DNA of 64,000 nucleotides, taken from Ctena decussata. Its lineage: Eukaryota; Mollusca; Bivalvia; Lucinida; Lucinidae. Shown here piece by piece: positions 1-11,304 of this stretch (positions within the stretch are counted from its first letter, which is position 1; each line of letters starts with the position of its first letter). The notes below the pieces were generated by a model that ran no database searches, was not told where the DNA came from, and was given only the letters and a program-made list of their open reading frames with translations. A program made the translations under genes and the position numbers. The stretch is taken from the NCBI GenBank assembly GCA_963989385.1, contig OZ022498.1, positions 6,579,501-6,643,500 of the forward strand, given 5' to 3'.

Positions 1-870
1 AGTCTCGTCTCAATCACTCCATGTATGCAAAAATCTTTTATTCTGATCTTGATTCGACTTAAGGATCAATCTTTAGTTCTCAACGACATGCAGAATTTTT
101 GGTTCTTTGTCCACTCCTAAGCAGGCAGCAATATTATGTTCGTTGCCGAATTGCATTATCACTTGTGTAGCAATTTTTGTTCTCTTTTTAAAGTGTGAAA
201 GGATCGTTAAAGTTTTTTAAGGCCACAATTATTTATGAAACTTATGGGTGACTATTATTCAAATTATCCACATTAGTAGGATGCAACGGCAGTGACAGTT
301 TCCCAGCACCATCACCCGACCACGACCCCCCCCCCCCCCCCCCCCCACACACACACCCACATGCCACCACTGCACATTATACAATAAACATGACATATAA
401 GAGAGTATACTGTCAGCATTGTCAGTATATGCTCTTGGATACGATACGTAACAGCAGGTAGAACACATAAAGATGTTTTATTTTTTTTATTTTTTTTTTA
501 TTTTCAAGCCAAATTATTTTCTTTCCTTTATCGCCAGTTTTTCTCCCTGACAAATCAAGGGCACACTATCATAATTGGTATTGATATTGTAATCACCATC
601 CCATTTTGTTTAGAAAAAGGAAACATCAGATCCCACAAAAAGTATGAAATGGTGGGACCCTTCGTTTGGGTTTTGAGACGGAATGGCAAACCACTACAAG
701 AAACAAGCCTATAATGGAATATTGTCCGTCTGTCTTATTTTTTGTACATCCTCACCAGCTACAAAGGCCAGGGTGTAAAACGTGTCACTACCGTACTTAG
801 GGCCAAAAAATTCCACATACATTTCGCAACAGAAAATATTGGTGTTACGCTGCCTTAATCTCTTTCACAA
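1..870. other. No gene seen; poly(C) tract
   Basis: No ORF here resembles a known protein. The only structured sequence is a run of 21 C at 326-346 followed directly by a short CA repeat, plus T-rich stretches near 480-500. Homopolymer length may be unreliable in assembly. Confidence 0.6.
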
Positions 871-1410
871 TGCACGGGTGGTAAACCTAGGAACTACCAC
901 GAAATTGTGTTAACGTAATTTTGTTCCCAAGCCACATACGGGACATAACGGGGTAGTTTCCAGGCCGAAAAATTGATAAACAAAGGTTGGTGTCATTTTG
1001 GTTTTTGTTTTATTTTACTACTAAGAACGAACAATGGTGAAATCGGCCAATATGGTTCCGTGTAAATATGTCTCAGCGTCCTCTCTAGCCCCAAATTTTA
1101 TATGAAAAGTTATTTTCTTTCTTTAGATTTTTGTTTCCCCACTGAGCATCGGACCAACTTTCCCCAACGTACAGTGCCAGTTCGAAGGATTTTAGCCCGT
1201 ATCTGTCAAATTAAATTGAATTTGATATCATTTGCCGATGAAAATGATAAAAAGACCCTGAATAAACGTTTCTACACAGAAAAAAATCCGAGCGTTTACT
1301 CGTAAAAGATTCATGCCCCGTTTGTCCTGTGTGGTAGTTTCCAGCGCATCGTGGTAGTTAAAATGCTATCGTGGTAGTTGCCAAGACTATGTAGTAGTTC
1401 CCATCAACAG
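871..1410 (+). repeat. Left inverted arm of long-TIR element
   Basis: Begins TGCACGGGTGGTAAACC and pairs with 11659-12211. It contains GTGGTAGTT or close variants at the outer end and four times near 1332-1400, which could be subterminal transposase sites (inference). ORF 1102-1305 lies inside but has no recognisable similarity and is not conserved as a frame in the other arm. Confidence 0.8.
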
Positions 1411-1443
1411 ATTTTCCGCGCGTTTAAGAATCGTCAATACTAG

Positions 1444-1731
1444 TGCACCTATCAATATTTCCCCCCGGGGGGGATACCATGGGGATTAGACAGCCAAAAA
1501 TCCCAACCCATGGGAATTAGATAGAACACCTAAAAACGGGGTTGGGACATTTGATACTTTTCTGGAAGTTCTAAATTAGATTTTATAACAAATTTGATGG
1601 CCCACCAAAGGAATTTGTGACACCACATATTTGCTTATGGGTAGGGAATTGGAGCGAAAGTTTTCAAAATTGTCTTTTTCCGCATGGGTATCCCGCCGCC
1701 TCCCTCTGGGGGGAAAACATTGATAGGTGCA
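1444..1731. mobile_element. MITE-like element with ~25 bp inverted ends
   Basis: Starts TGCACCTATCAATATTTCCC and ends with the matching inverted sequence (…AAACATTGATAGGTGCA). It is about 288 bp, has no coding capacity and sits inside the larger TIR element. No convincing target duplication was identified. Confidence 0.55.
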
Positions 1732-1839
1732 TTGGGACCAGTCGAGACTCAATTTTATAATTGATATGCGTTTCACTGAGAGAAATAATACCCATAAAAC
1801 TAAGAGCTTATACAGTTGTAAGAAGCAGCCCCTTTCCAC

Positions 1840-1877
1840 AAACCACCGCAAACCACCCCAAACCACCGCAAACCACC
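1840..1877 (-). repeat. GGTTTGCGGT minisatellite, left copy
   Basis: Four tandem AACCACCGCA/AACCACCCCA decamers. The inverted counterpart lies at 11305-11356, so the motif belongs to the interior of the TIR element on both sides. Confidence 0.7.
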
Positions 1878-2107
1878 TTTTTTATATATGATAACAATGG
1901 AAAAGCGTGAAAATGGATGTGAAAGTGCTAGAATAAGAGCACCTCTGACACTACGATTCGCTAGTATTGGTATTGAGGGTGATGGAAAATTATAGGCGGA
2001 CAAGACTGATATTACATCTATAGATAATGAGATAGCCATAGATCAAAAAAGGTTGTATAAAGTATGGTAGGTTGTTAATTTTTTACAATTTGAACTTCAT
2101 AACCCAG

Positions 2108-4253
2108 TGTTACGCAGAAGGTTTTACACTCGGTCGACACGGGTGTAGAGCCTTATGCGTCGCCAGGACGGCGGAGGGTGACTTCCGGTTAAAGGGTTAT
2201 CTACTAGTGTAATACACTGACAAGGAAACTCTAACAACGTTAGAATTTTTTAAGTTTATATATAATGTAAATTCTATATACAACAATACAATTTACAACT
2301 GTCACAATTACAATAATATACAACACATATCAGTTCATGCCGCTGGCCCAAGTAAGGTGTTTGTTTCAAATCTGTAATCGATTTGCGTACAATACGCAAA
2401 TAGATCACCGTCTGACGTCAACACCGTACTCGGCTCAGCGCCATGAACTAAAGGAAAACACAAAGGACAGAAAACGTTAGTTTGAGCTCATACAAAAAAA
2501 AACAAGGCCTTATGTTGGTAGACTTCAATTCGTCGTTCCCTGGATCATGTCATGGGCCAGTCCATATATCATGAGGAACACCAACTTATAATTACACGTG
2601 CACGATTATATACTGGTCGCTCCCTGGATCGTACCAGGGACCAGTCTATATATATTAAAACACCTTAGTGGACGAACACTGTCCCACACTTGATGTGACC
2701 TTCAGATCTTATCACAGAATCTGGCAAAACTGTGCTAACCACTTCCGCCTACATTTTGTGCTTCCCGCCTCTGCTTAGGAACCATACACAAACGGCGTTG
2801 TAACTGCCTCTACCCGGGTTGGTATTAACCTGGAGACGTTTATCGAATCTCCAGGTGAGACGTGGCTCTAAGCCCTAACAGCTGACTGCCGGACTTGATG
2901 TGCCTAAAAATAACGAACTTACACTTAATACATTGTAACTACATAATAACAATACGTAAGACTTGGGCCTGTCTTGGAAATACCATACAACGCCCTCGGC
3001 GAATGCCGAGCATAACGTGCACACGCCAGCCGTGTCACTAGACACGACTCGCGCTCACGATGTAAAGCTAAAAGTGTGCTTACAACTTCCGCCAATGAAG
3101 AAACGTAGATCCTACTACGCATGTGCGTCGAAGGATCTGACGTCAAACATTGTCAAGAAGTATACTGACGTCAACAGGTATTACCATGACATATCCCACA
3201 TAAAACATGAATGAATCTAAACAACGACCTATTTACATTAAATTGATTTACCAAAATCTAACCCGCATATGTATTAATTCATTTCTTTAAACAAAGCGTA
3301 ATACCATTTGCCATAGAATATAATAGCTGAATAAGCGTTTCTCACACATTTGGGATCATAACGTTTGATCTGACATCATGACATCAATGATGTTATACCA
3401 TATGACGCCGTCTAATGAAGGCAAATCAAACGCATGATGACCAAATGTTACCATTATAACTTATGGAAAAAACCCTTAATGCGGTGCATGCTATGGCGTC
3501 AATTGACGTCACGAGTATATAAATTAGTTCCATTACAAATCAATCTACTTCTATAGGCCACGTATACGTGAAACTAATATAAAAAGTGCTGACGTCGCAA
3601 TAACATGAATGCAACTGACGTCACATGAATAACATGAATGCAACTGACGTCACTGGACGTCAAATAGACGCACCCCATTGCAACCAACATCAGTGATATA
3701 AACTATTTCCGTAATTTACAAAACTTCCTAATATACAAATACCATGCGCAGCATGCTTACTAACAAAATCGGTCGACACATGCGCAGCCTGATCACTGCC
3801 AACAAAATCAAATCAGTCGACACATATAATCATACCATATCAATCAGAAGTCACATTTTTCATTCTTAGCCAAACTATTCTAAATAAATATAATAAAATC
3901 TTACCCTTCTAGATCTTAACACAGAATCTGGGCACACAACAATATAACATCCATCAAGAATTAAACAGCCACGTCTAACTTTTCATTAAAAGATAGGCGT
4001 ATAAATACTATGCGTCTCACATTAAAATCATGCAACACGCTTTCCACAATCAAAAGACTCGTGCAGGTATTCACCTTAAAATCATGCAATACGTTGTCCA
4101 CGAGAGGTATTCACAAACAACCCATGCATAACGTAGCCACAATTTCCGTAAATGTTTTATTACCACAGTTACCCTAAAAACTGTAGCCTTACTGATTGAA
4201 AGGATTAAAATAATCTCGACGACATAGTGGACGATTAGATCCATTTCGTAACA
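2108..4253 (-). repeat. 3' LTR (2146 bp)
   Basis: Direct repeat of 8898-11040 with terminal TGTTACG/CGTAACA. It carries six perfect CRE palindromes TGACGTCA (2413, 3138, 3166, 3504, 3616, 3645); two of them lie in a 29-bp direct repeat starting at 3602 and 3631. CRE is the CREB/ATF binding site, so cAMP- or stress-responsive transcription is plausible. Small ORFs inside (2925-3146, 2963-3214) recur in the other LTR only because the LTRs are copies. Confidence 0.95.
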
Positions 4254-4257
4254 TAGG

Positions 4258-4266
4258 TTTCCCCTT
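4258..4266 (-). other. Polypurine tract
   Basis: On the coding strand AAGGGGAAA precedes CCTA and then the TGTTACG start of the 3' LTR. Position and composition fit the plus-strand primer of LTR retrotransposons. Confidence 0.7.
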
Positions 4267-4393
4267 AGGGAGAAAAAAACATAATAATGTTTCTTTTCTG
4301 ATATAGTACGAAATGCGATCGAATCGTAGGCTATGTCAAAACTGGAAAACTAGCTATATACACAACAACGGTGCGATGCATAACGTGGCCAAA

Positions 4394-4516
4394 CTATCTA
4401 CTAAGGTAGTCCGCCCCCAAATTATCCTGGCCACGGATTTACCTAATCCCAAAGTCAATCAATTCTCTGTGTCGTACCTGTCGTGCCTCAAATGGTATGG
4501 GGAAGTATGGGTAAGT
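4394..4516 (-). pseudogene. Deletion scar: RT N-terminus fused to RNase H C-terminus
   Basis: The last ~25 residues of the ORF (…YPYFPIPFEARQVRHRELI) look like the start of a Gypsy RT domain, where the family has a PYxIP…E…L…GII pattern. After the TAA at 4439-4441 the same frame reads GQDNLGADYLSR and then TAG at 4394-4396. The (G)xDNxxADxLSR pattern is the conserved end of Gypsy RNase H. Everything between, the RT fingers, palm and YxDD plus most of RNase H, is absent. The order integrase then RT then RNase H then LTR follows directly from these positions. Confidence 0.85.
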
Positions 4517-7500
4517 CTGATCGAACACTAGGTGGAAATCGCCACCTTTTAGTGTATCAGACGTAGAATTAACGCTGTCTTTGACGTTACACCTACTTCG
4601 CACGACAGATCCCACAGGATCCGTTGCCTCTGCCTCCAACCTACTATCGCCACCATGTTTTTCCATATTCGTTTTCTGAGTCGACGTTACGTCGTCGGGC
4701 TTTACGTTTTCACGTATGAAGTCATATTGGGATAAGTCCTCTGACGTACAAATGTTAACTCTTTGGACATTCGGATCACTGTGATCCTCGGATCCAACAT
4801 TGTCACGCGCATTAATAACTGCAGACGACACGTTCTTTTGACGTTGAACGTACTGCTTAATCATGTTAGCAGGATAAGTATTCACGACGCCCTTGACGTT
4901 AATCTTGTAGTTCATTGCATTGACTACTTCGACAACTTCATATGGCCCGTTCCATTGAAGTAACAATTTATTGCACTCATTCGGGAGTAGCAAAAGTACT
5001 TTGTCTCCGACGTCAAACTTACGCGACCTCGCGCGTTTATCATAATAAGCATTCTGCTTTACTACGTCCATTTTCCGGACCATATCCTGTGCTAACTTAC
5101 ACGTTCTCTCTAAACGTTCTTTTAAATCAATAACGTACTGATACGTCAATAACGCACGTTGGTCAGTTTCCTCTACAGACCATAATTCCTTTAATATTTG
5201 CATAGGACCCCTAACATTACGTCCATACAACAGTTCAAACGGGGAAAAACCTAATGACTCTTGCGGAACTTCCCTTACTGCGAATAATAATGCTGGGAGA
5301 TACCTGTCCCAGTCATTCGGACGTTCTACGCACATTTCACGTAATATCTGCTTCAATGTATCATGGAATTTCTCCACGGGTCCTTTACCAGTAGATTGAT
5401 AAGGAATAGTTGTCAGATCTTGAAGCGACAACAACCTACTAACCTCTCTCATGACGTCAATCGTGATCTTACTATCATGCTCGATTAGCATTTCACTCGG
5501 TATTCCTAATCTACTGAACATCTCAACTAACGCTTCGGCTACGCGTTCCGTTTCAATGCCGGGTAACGCTACCGCCTCGGGATATCTCGTCGCATAATCT
5601 ATCATTGTTAAAATATAGCGGGATTTCCTGTCAGAACGAGGTTCTATCGGTCCAACTATATCAACAGCGACTCGTTTAAATGGTGTGTCAATCTGTGGCA
5701 ACTTTCCTAAAGGAACCTTAGTGACACGACCTTTTTGAATAGTCCTTTGACATATGTCACAAGATTTACAAAACCTTGCCACATCACCACAAACTCCAGG
5801 CCAAAAGAACTCAGTTAAAACTCTATCCATAGTTTTCTTTATGCCCAAATGACCTGACATCAAGGTTTCGTGCGCCAATCTTAACACCTTTTCACGAAAA
5901 CCTTCAGGGATAATAAGTTGCAAAGTGACCTTGTTTCCCTTAGTAAACTCCCTATACAATAAATCTTTCTTTCGAATAAACTTAGTTTCACCCCGGTTCA
6001 ATCCACGACTAATAGTCACATTCCCAGATTCCACTCTTTGCCTTATGCCATTCAATTTAGGGTCAACAACTTGGGCCTGCTTCAATGCCTCCTTATCACT
6101 AGCAATAATTTGATCAGGAACTTTAAGTTTCCTATAGACCTCTTCACCTTGCTTAGCTTGTGACCTAGTCACTGCCGCCATTGCAAAATGGGACATATCG
6201 GGAAGTTTCGACCCGTCAATATTTCCAATAACCAGGTCATACAATGTATCTTCCATGCACAATGCCTCAGTTTTTCCTGCGAAAAATGGACAATCTATGT
6301 CAACCATTGCTAAGGGATACCTTTGGGTAGATTCATCAATCAAAGTTACATCAGATTCTCTACCAAGTAACTGATCATTAGAAACCAAGTTTCTACGAAC
6401 GACACACCCAGTACAACCTGTGTCCCTTAAAACTACAACAGTCTTACCATTAACCGTACCCTGCGCTGTTGGTAATCGCGACCTTAAAAAGTAACAGACA
6501 CCTTCCCTATCCACGTTATCATTGATTAGTGGACTTTCTTCCTTACTCTTATAGAGACCTTCAATTTCATGAGACCTATTCATTGTAGTTTTACAAAAGC
6601 TCATTTGATGTCCACCACCCCGACCACGTCCGCGGGAATAACCCCGACCACGGCCACGATCTGAATTACTACCCTTCGTCTGTACAGTATCGCTCTTACT
6701 CTGTGATCTTTGTGTCTCATCTTTCGGTGCATAACTACTCCCCTTACTTCCGTTATACCCGCTTGCACTTGCACCTACCTCCGCACTATATGCTTGCTTC
6801 CTATCGGGATTCTTAAAACATTTATATGTTAAATGTCCCTTACCACAAATACTACATTTTATCTCTGGCTTCGCACTCGGCTTATTATCAGATCTACTCT
6901 GAGTTACCCCCTTACTATCACGCTGCATCTTATTAACACAAGCGTAGACACCGCCACGTGCTTCTGCAAATAAATCTGCTTCCCTAGCCATCTCACCTAG
7001 ATTCGTGAATGTTTTCGGTTTCAAATGAACATATAGTTCTTTACTACAGGATTCTAAAAACTGATCTCTAGCGAAAAAATCGCAAACAGATTCATAAGAC
7101 TGGTCTACCTTCGCCATTTTCAACCATTTATTAAGATACGACCTAAGTCTACTACTAAACTGAATAAACGTTTCCGACTTTTCAGGCCTATCATAGCGAA
7201 ATTTCTTCCTAAATCCGCGTTCAGTCATATCAAAATTCTTCAACAACGCATCTTTCAACTTGTCATAATCTGCTGCATCATCTACAGACAATCTATCATA
7301 GACATCAAGCGCGCGACCTTTAAGTAATGCGCTTAAATATGCAGCCCAAACGTTTTTATCCCATTTATTCGCCGTCGCGTATTTCTCAAACCTTGATAAG
7401 TAACTATCCATTTTGTCCTTACTTTCATCAAAATACGGTAACTTGGGATCTCGCGCATGCGCTAACTTTTCAGCCTTCTGTTTTTCTAATTCAACTCTAA

Positions 7501-7951
7501 ACGTTACCTTCTGCAAATCTATCTGATTCTTCAACTCGCGTTGCTGCAATTCAAAACTATACTTCAACTTTTCTAACTCAACTTCGCTCGACAACTTTGC
7601 TTCCTTATCGCTTTCGACTTGATACAACCTAGCTTCCCTATCTTTCTCGGCTTGCCGCTCTATACTTTCAATCCGCGCCATCTCGATTTCCCTATCCGCC
7701 GCAATCTTAGCTTCTTCCGTCGCCCTATCCGCCGCAATCTTAGCTTCTTCCGTCGCGATCCTAGCCAATTCAATTTCCCTATCTTTTTCGGCCTGCGCAA
7801 TCTTTTCTTTCTCCGCCGCGATCCTTTCTTTATCAAGTTCCTTTACCGCGTGCCTTTCTGCCCTCTCAGTCTCTTGCTGTTGCTTTACAAATTCCTGCAA
7901 TGCCTGCCCCTCATAACCTAACTCCTTTCCCGTCTTAACTAACTGATCCAT
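4439..7951 (-). CDS. Gag-protease-integrase polyprotein (1170 aa)
   Basis: The start is the ATG at 7949-7951 (G at -3 and +4); the frame opens 7 codons earlier only with GTG. Residues ~15-165 are a charged coiled coil with a TEEAKIAADR duplication. Residues ~165-335 resemble retrotransposon Gag capsid. A zinc knuckle follows at C366, C369, H373, C378, spaced CX2CX3HX4C, one residue shorter than the usual CX2CX4HX4C. An RG-rich stretch lies at 432-447. An aspartic protease has DTG at 510-512 and LYDLVIGN near 570. Integrase has an HHCC zinc domain (H694, H701, C731, C734), a core with D764 and E860, and a GPY motif at 1002-1004. At the second catalytic position the family TDxG is replaced by E824-H-D826, so activity is doubtful. 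The ORF runs into an RT remnant and stops. Polyprotein processing would yield virus-like-particle proteins in the cytoplasm and an integrase acting in the nucleus. Confidence 0.92.
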   Translation of the reverse strand: MDQLVKTGKELGYEGQALQEFVKQQQETERAERHAVKELDKERIAAEKEKIAQAEKDREIELARIATEEAKIAADRATEEAKIAADREIEMARIESIERQAEKDREARLYQVESDKEAKLSSEVELEKLKYSFELQQRELKNQIDLQKVTFRVELEKQKAEKLAHARDPKLPYFDESKDKMDSYLSRFEKYATANKWDKNVWAAYLSALLKGRALDVYDRLSVDDAADYDKLKDALLKNFDMTERGFRKKFRYDRPEKSETFIQFSSRLRSYLNKWLKMAKVDQSYESVCDFFARDQFLESCSKELYVHLKPKTFTNLGEMAREADLFAEARGGVYACVNKMQRDSKGVTQSRSDNKPSAKPEIKCSICGKGHLTYKCFKNPDRKQAYSAEVGASASGYNGSKGSSYAPKDETQRSQSKSDTVQTKGSNSDRGRGRGYSRGRGRGGGHQMSFCKTTMNRSHEIEGLYKSKEESPLINDNVDREGVCYFLRSRLPTAQGTVNGKTVVVLRDTGCTGCVVRRNLVSNDQLLGRESDVTLIDESTQRYPLAMVDIDCPFFAGKTEALCMEDTLYDLVIGNIDGSKLPDMSHFAMAAVTRSQAKQGEEVYRKLKVPDQIIASDKEALKQAQVVDPKLNGIRQRVESGNVTISRGLNRGETKFIRKKDLLYREFTKGNKVTLQLIIPEGFREKVLRLAHETLMSGHLGIKKTMDRVLTEFFWPGVCGDVARFCKSCDICQRTIQKGRVTKVPLGKLPQIDTPFKRVAVDIVGPIEPRSDRKSRYILTMIDYATRYPEAVALPGIETERVAEALVEMFSRLGIPSEMLIEHDSKITIDVMREVSRLLSLQDLTTIPYQSTGKGPVEKFHDTLKQILREMCVERPNDWDRYLPALLFAVREVPQESLGFSPFELLYGRNVRGPMQILKELWSVEETDQRALLTYQYVIDLKERLERTCKLAQDMVRKMDVVKQNAYYDKRARSRKFDVGDKVLLLLPNECNKLLLQWNGPYEVVEVVNAMNYKINVKGVVNTYPANMIKQYVQRQKNVSSAVINARDNVGSEDHSDPNVQRVNICTSEDLSQYDFIRENVKPDDVTSTQKTNMEKHGGDSRLEAEATDPVGSVVRSRCNVKDSVNSTSDTLKGGDFHLVFDQTYPYFPIPFEARQVRHRELIDFGIR

Positions 7952-8897
7952 GACGCTTAACGTAATGCTCACGTTAATTTAACTGAAACCGACGTTCACT
8001 TAAAGTCACACACGTTAACTAAAACGTTAACAATAATAATAACAAACTAATCCAACTAAAACGTTGATTAATTAGTATACTCGCGATCTGGACGTATCCA
8101 TTAAAGTTACGTTCATAACAGACCGGAAATGACGTCATAAACTGACGTTGACTTTGCCGAGAATTACTTTTCACTATTAGATGACGTAATTAGATGACGT
8201 AAATAACCCACATTACAATTACGCCCAACTTGATCTAGCGTATCGGATATACAAACGTAACGTATGTAACGCAACGTATTAACACTGACACGACAACTGT
8301 ACGTCCTACATTACAAAACCTTATAGGATACCAACGGTAAATCAAACTTAAGATTCCGCTATTAGGTTTAATTCATTGTAACGATATTATATACGTTACG
8401 GGTAACCTACGTTACTAAATCAGGACATAAAATGGACCTCAGTAACGGTTACGACACAACGTACAAAACGTTTAAGTTAATAAACTTACAGATTGTCATG
8501 CAACAGCAGTGCCAAGGTACTCAACCGGACCTTAAAACTAAATATGTATCATCCGTGCCAAGACAATTCAGGTCTATATACCTCAGTTTCCCCACTCAGA
8601 TATGCAACCTGTTACATTCTATCACAAATTAATGCATGGGCTATCGCACTTCATCACGCAGGGAATAAGGATAGTTGACCTTAATTGAGTGTAGGTTACA
8701 TTTACAAAGAATTTAGTGGGAAAATTGCTCCCCTAAAATTCACAGCCTTACGTCACCTTAGAAAAGAACAATCAGAAAGTCAATAATAATAAAAAAAAAA
8801 TAACTGACAAAATTGTGCCTAGATTCTGTATATATTGTCAATGTGTTACACTGGCAGATATTAACCGGAAATCAAATCCCGTTACTTCATGACACCA
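7952..8897 (-). other. Element leader (untranslated)
   Basis: About 0.95 kb between the primer-binding site and the Gag start. It has no long ORF on the coding strand. A further perfect TGACGTCA lies at 8130-8137 and ACGT tetramers are frequent. A packaging signal would be expected here but cannot be identified from one copy. Confidence 0.7.
8872..8897 (-). other. Primer-binding site, tRNA-Leu-like
   Basis: The coding strand begins TGGTGTCATGAAGTAACGGG directly after the 5' LTR. TGG pairs with a tRNA CCA end. Metazoan tRNA-Leu 3' ends give primer sites of the form TGGTGTCAGAAGTGGGATTTGA (recalled in general form); this site matches in blocks with extra T and AAC. The tRNA identity is therefore probable but not certain. 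Confidence 0.65.
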
Positions 8898-11040
8898 TGT
8901 TACGCAGAAGGTTTTACACTCGGTCGACACGGGTGTAGAGCCTTATGCGTCACCAGGACGGCGGAGGGTGACTTCCGGTTAAAGGGTTATCTACTAGTGT
9001 AATACACTGACAAGGAAACTCTAACAACGTTAGAATTTTTTAAGTTTATATATAATGTAAATTCTATATACAACAATACAATTTACAACTGTCACAATTA
9101 CAATAATATACAACACATATCAGTTCATGCCGCTGGCCCAAGTAAGGTGTTTGTTTCAAATCTGTAATCGATTTGCGTACAATACGCAAATAGATCACCG
9201 TCTGACGTCAACACCGTACTCGGCTCAGCGCCATGAACTAAAGGAAAACACAAAGGACAGAAAACGTTAGTTTGAGCTCATACAAAAAAAACAAGGCCTT
9301 ATGTTGGTAGACTTCAATTCGTCGTTCCCTGGATCATGTCATGGGCCAGTCCATATATCATGAGGAACACCAACTTATAATTACACGTGCACGATTATAT
9401 ACTGGTCGCTCCCTGGATCGTACCAGGGACCAGTCTATATATATTAAAACACCTTAGTGGACGAACACTGTCCCACACTTGATGTGACCTTCAGATCTTA
9501 TCACAGAATCTGGCAAAACTGTGCTAACCACTTCCGCCTACATTTTGTGCTTCCCGCCTCTGCTTAGGAACCATACACAAACGGCGTTGTAACTGCCTCT
9601 ACCCGGGTTGTATAACCTGGAGACGTTTATCGAATCTCCAGGTGAGACGTGGCTCTAAGCCCTAACAGCTGACTGCCGGACTTGATGTGCCTAAAAATAA
9701 CGAACTTACACTTAATACATTGTAACTACATAATAACAATACGTAAGACTTGGGCCTGTCTTGGAAATACCATACAACGCCCTCGGCGAATGCCGAGCAT
9801 AACGTGCACACGCCAGCCGTGTCACTAGACACGACTCGCGCTCACGATGTAAAGCTAAAAGTGTGCTTACAACTTCCGCCAATGAAGAAACGTAGATCCT
9901 ACTACGCATGTGCGTCGAAGGATCTGACGTCAAACATTGTCAAGAAGTATACTGACGTCAACAGGTATTACCATGACATATCCCACATAAAACATGAATG
10001 AATCTAAACAACGACCTATTTACATTAAATTGATTTACCAAAATCTAACCCGCATATGTATTAATTCATTTCTTTAAACAAAGCGTAATACCATTTGCCA
10101 TAGAATATAATAGCTGAATAAGCGTTTCTCACACATTTGGGATCATAACGTTTGATCTGACATCATGACATCAATGATGTTATACCATATGACGCCGTCT
10201 AATGAAGGCAAATCAAACGCATGATGACCAAATGTTACCATTATAACTTATGGAAAAAACCCTTAATGCGGTGCATGCTATGGCGTCAATTGACGTCACG
10301 AGTATATAAATTAGTTCCATTACAAATCAATCTACTTCTATAGGCCACGTATACGTGAAACTAATATAAAAAGTGCTGACGTCGCAATAACATGAATGCA
10401 ACTGACGTCACATGAATAACATGAATGCAACTGACGTCACTGGACGTCAAATAGACGCACCCCATTGCAACCAACATCAGTGATATAAACTATTTCCGTA
10501 ATTTACAAAACTTCCTAATATACAAATACCATGCGCAGCATGCTTACTAACAAAATCGGTCGACACATGCGCAGCCTGATCACTGCCAACAAAACCAAAT
10601 CAGTCGACACATATAATCATACCATATCAATCAGAAGTCACATTTTTCATTCTTAGCCAAACTATTCTAAATAAATATAATAAAATCTTACCCTTCTAGG
10701 TCTTAACACAGAATCTGGGCACACAACAATATAACATCCATCAAGAATTAAACAGCCACGTCTAACTTTTCATTAAAAGATAGGCGTATAAATACTATGC
10801 GTCTCACATTAAAATCATGCAACACGCTTTCCACAATCAAAAGACTCGTGCAGGTATTCACCTTAAAATCATGCAATACGCTGTCCACGAGAGGTATTCA
10901 CAAACAACCCATGCATAACGTAGCCACAATTTCCGTAAATGTTTTATTACAACAGTTACCCTAAAAACTGTAGCCTTACTGATTGAAAGGATTAAAATAA
11001 TCTCGACGACATAGTGGACGATTAGATCCATTTCGTAACA
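8898..11040 (-). repeat. 5' LTR (2143 bp)
   Basis: Near-identical to 2108-4253. Differences seen by eye are G/A in the GCGTCGCCAGG stretch, an A-run one base shorter, GGTTGGTATTAACC versus GGTTGTATAACC, and four other substitutions near the promoter-distal half. The promoter should lie here, as the element is transcribed leftwards; no TATA box was assigned. Confidence 0.95.
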
Positions 11041-11304
11041 CCCAGGGAGAGGGGGTACTCTGAATATAAGTATATAAAAAATCTTAACTTTAGGCTAAAG
11101 TGACAGGGCGAAATTAAACCAATATTTTGTTTCTCCGAAAATAGAATACTTATGCCTATTACATACCAAGTAATACATTTTCATAGTGGTTTGCGGTGAT
11201 CGGGGTGGTGATGCTGCTTATGGTAAAATCATTACGTTGATCACCCAAAACGTTATGCTAAAGCATATTCTATATTCTCCTCATATCAGGAAACCTTTTC
11301 AAAA

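Larger units (their letters stand above)
2108..11040 (-). mobile_element. Gypsy-type LTR retrotransposon, Gmr1-like order, RT/RNase H deleted
   Basis: The element is flanked by a 5-bp direct duplication CCCAG (2103-2107 and 11041-11045), the usual size for Ty3/Gypsy. Both LTRs start TGTTACG and end CGTAACA. The coding strand is minus, so 8898-11040 is the 5' LTR and 2108-4253 the 3' LTR. In element order it contains a primer-binding site, a ~0.9 kb leader, one gag-protease-integrase ORF, a scar with the start of RT joined to the end of RNase H, and a polypurine tract. I compared the LTRs by eye and found about five substitutions and a few single-base gaps over 2.14 kb, so the insertion is recent. 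With no polymerase it must have been mobilised in trans, or the deletion happened after insertion. Confidence 0.93.

Noticed and set aside
2963..3214. 83-residue ORF repeated exactly at 9750-10001
   Set aside because: It is duplicated only because it lies in both LTRs. It runs opposite to element transcription and has no recognisable domain.
4442..4516. Splice-donor-like AGGTAA at the RT scar as evidence of intron splicing
   Set aside because: Only the RT start and RNase H end remain and the lost sequence is unknown, so a plain deletion is the simpler reading.
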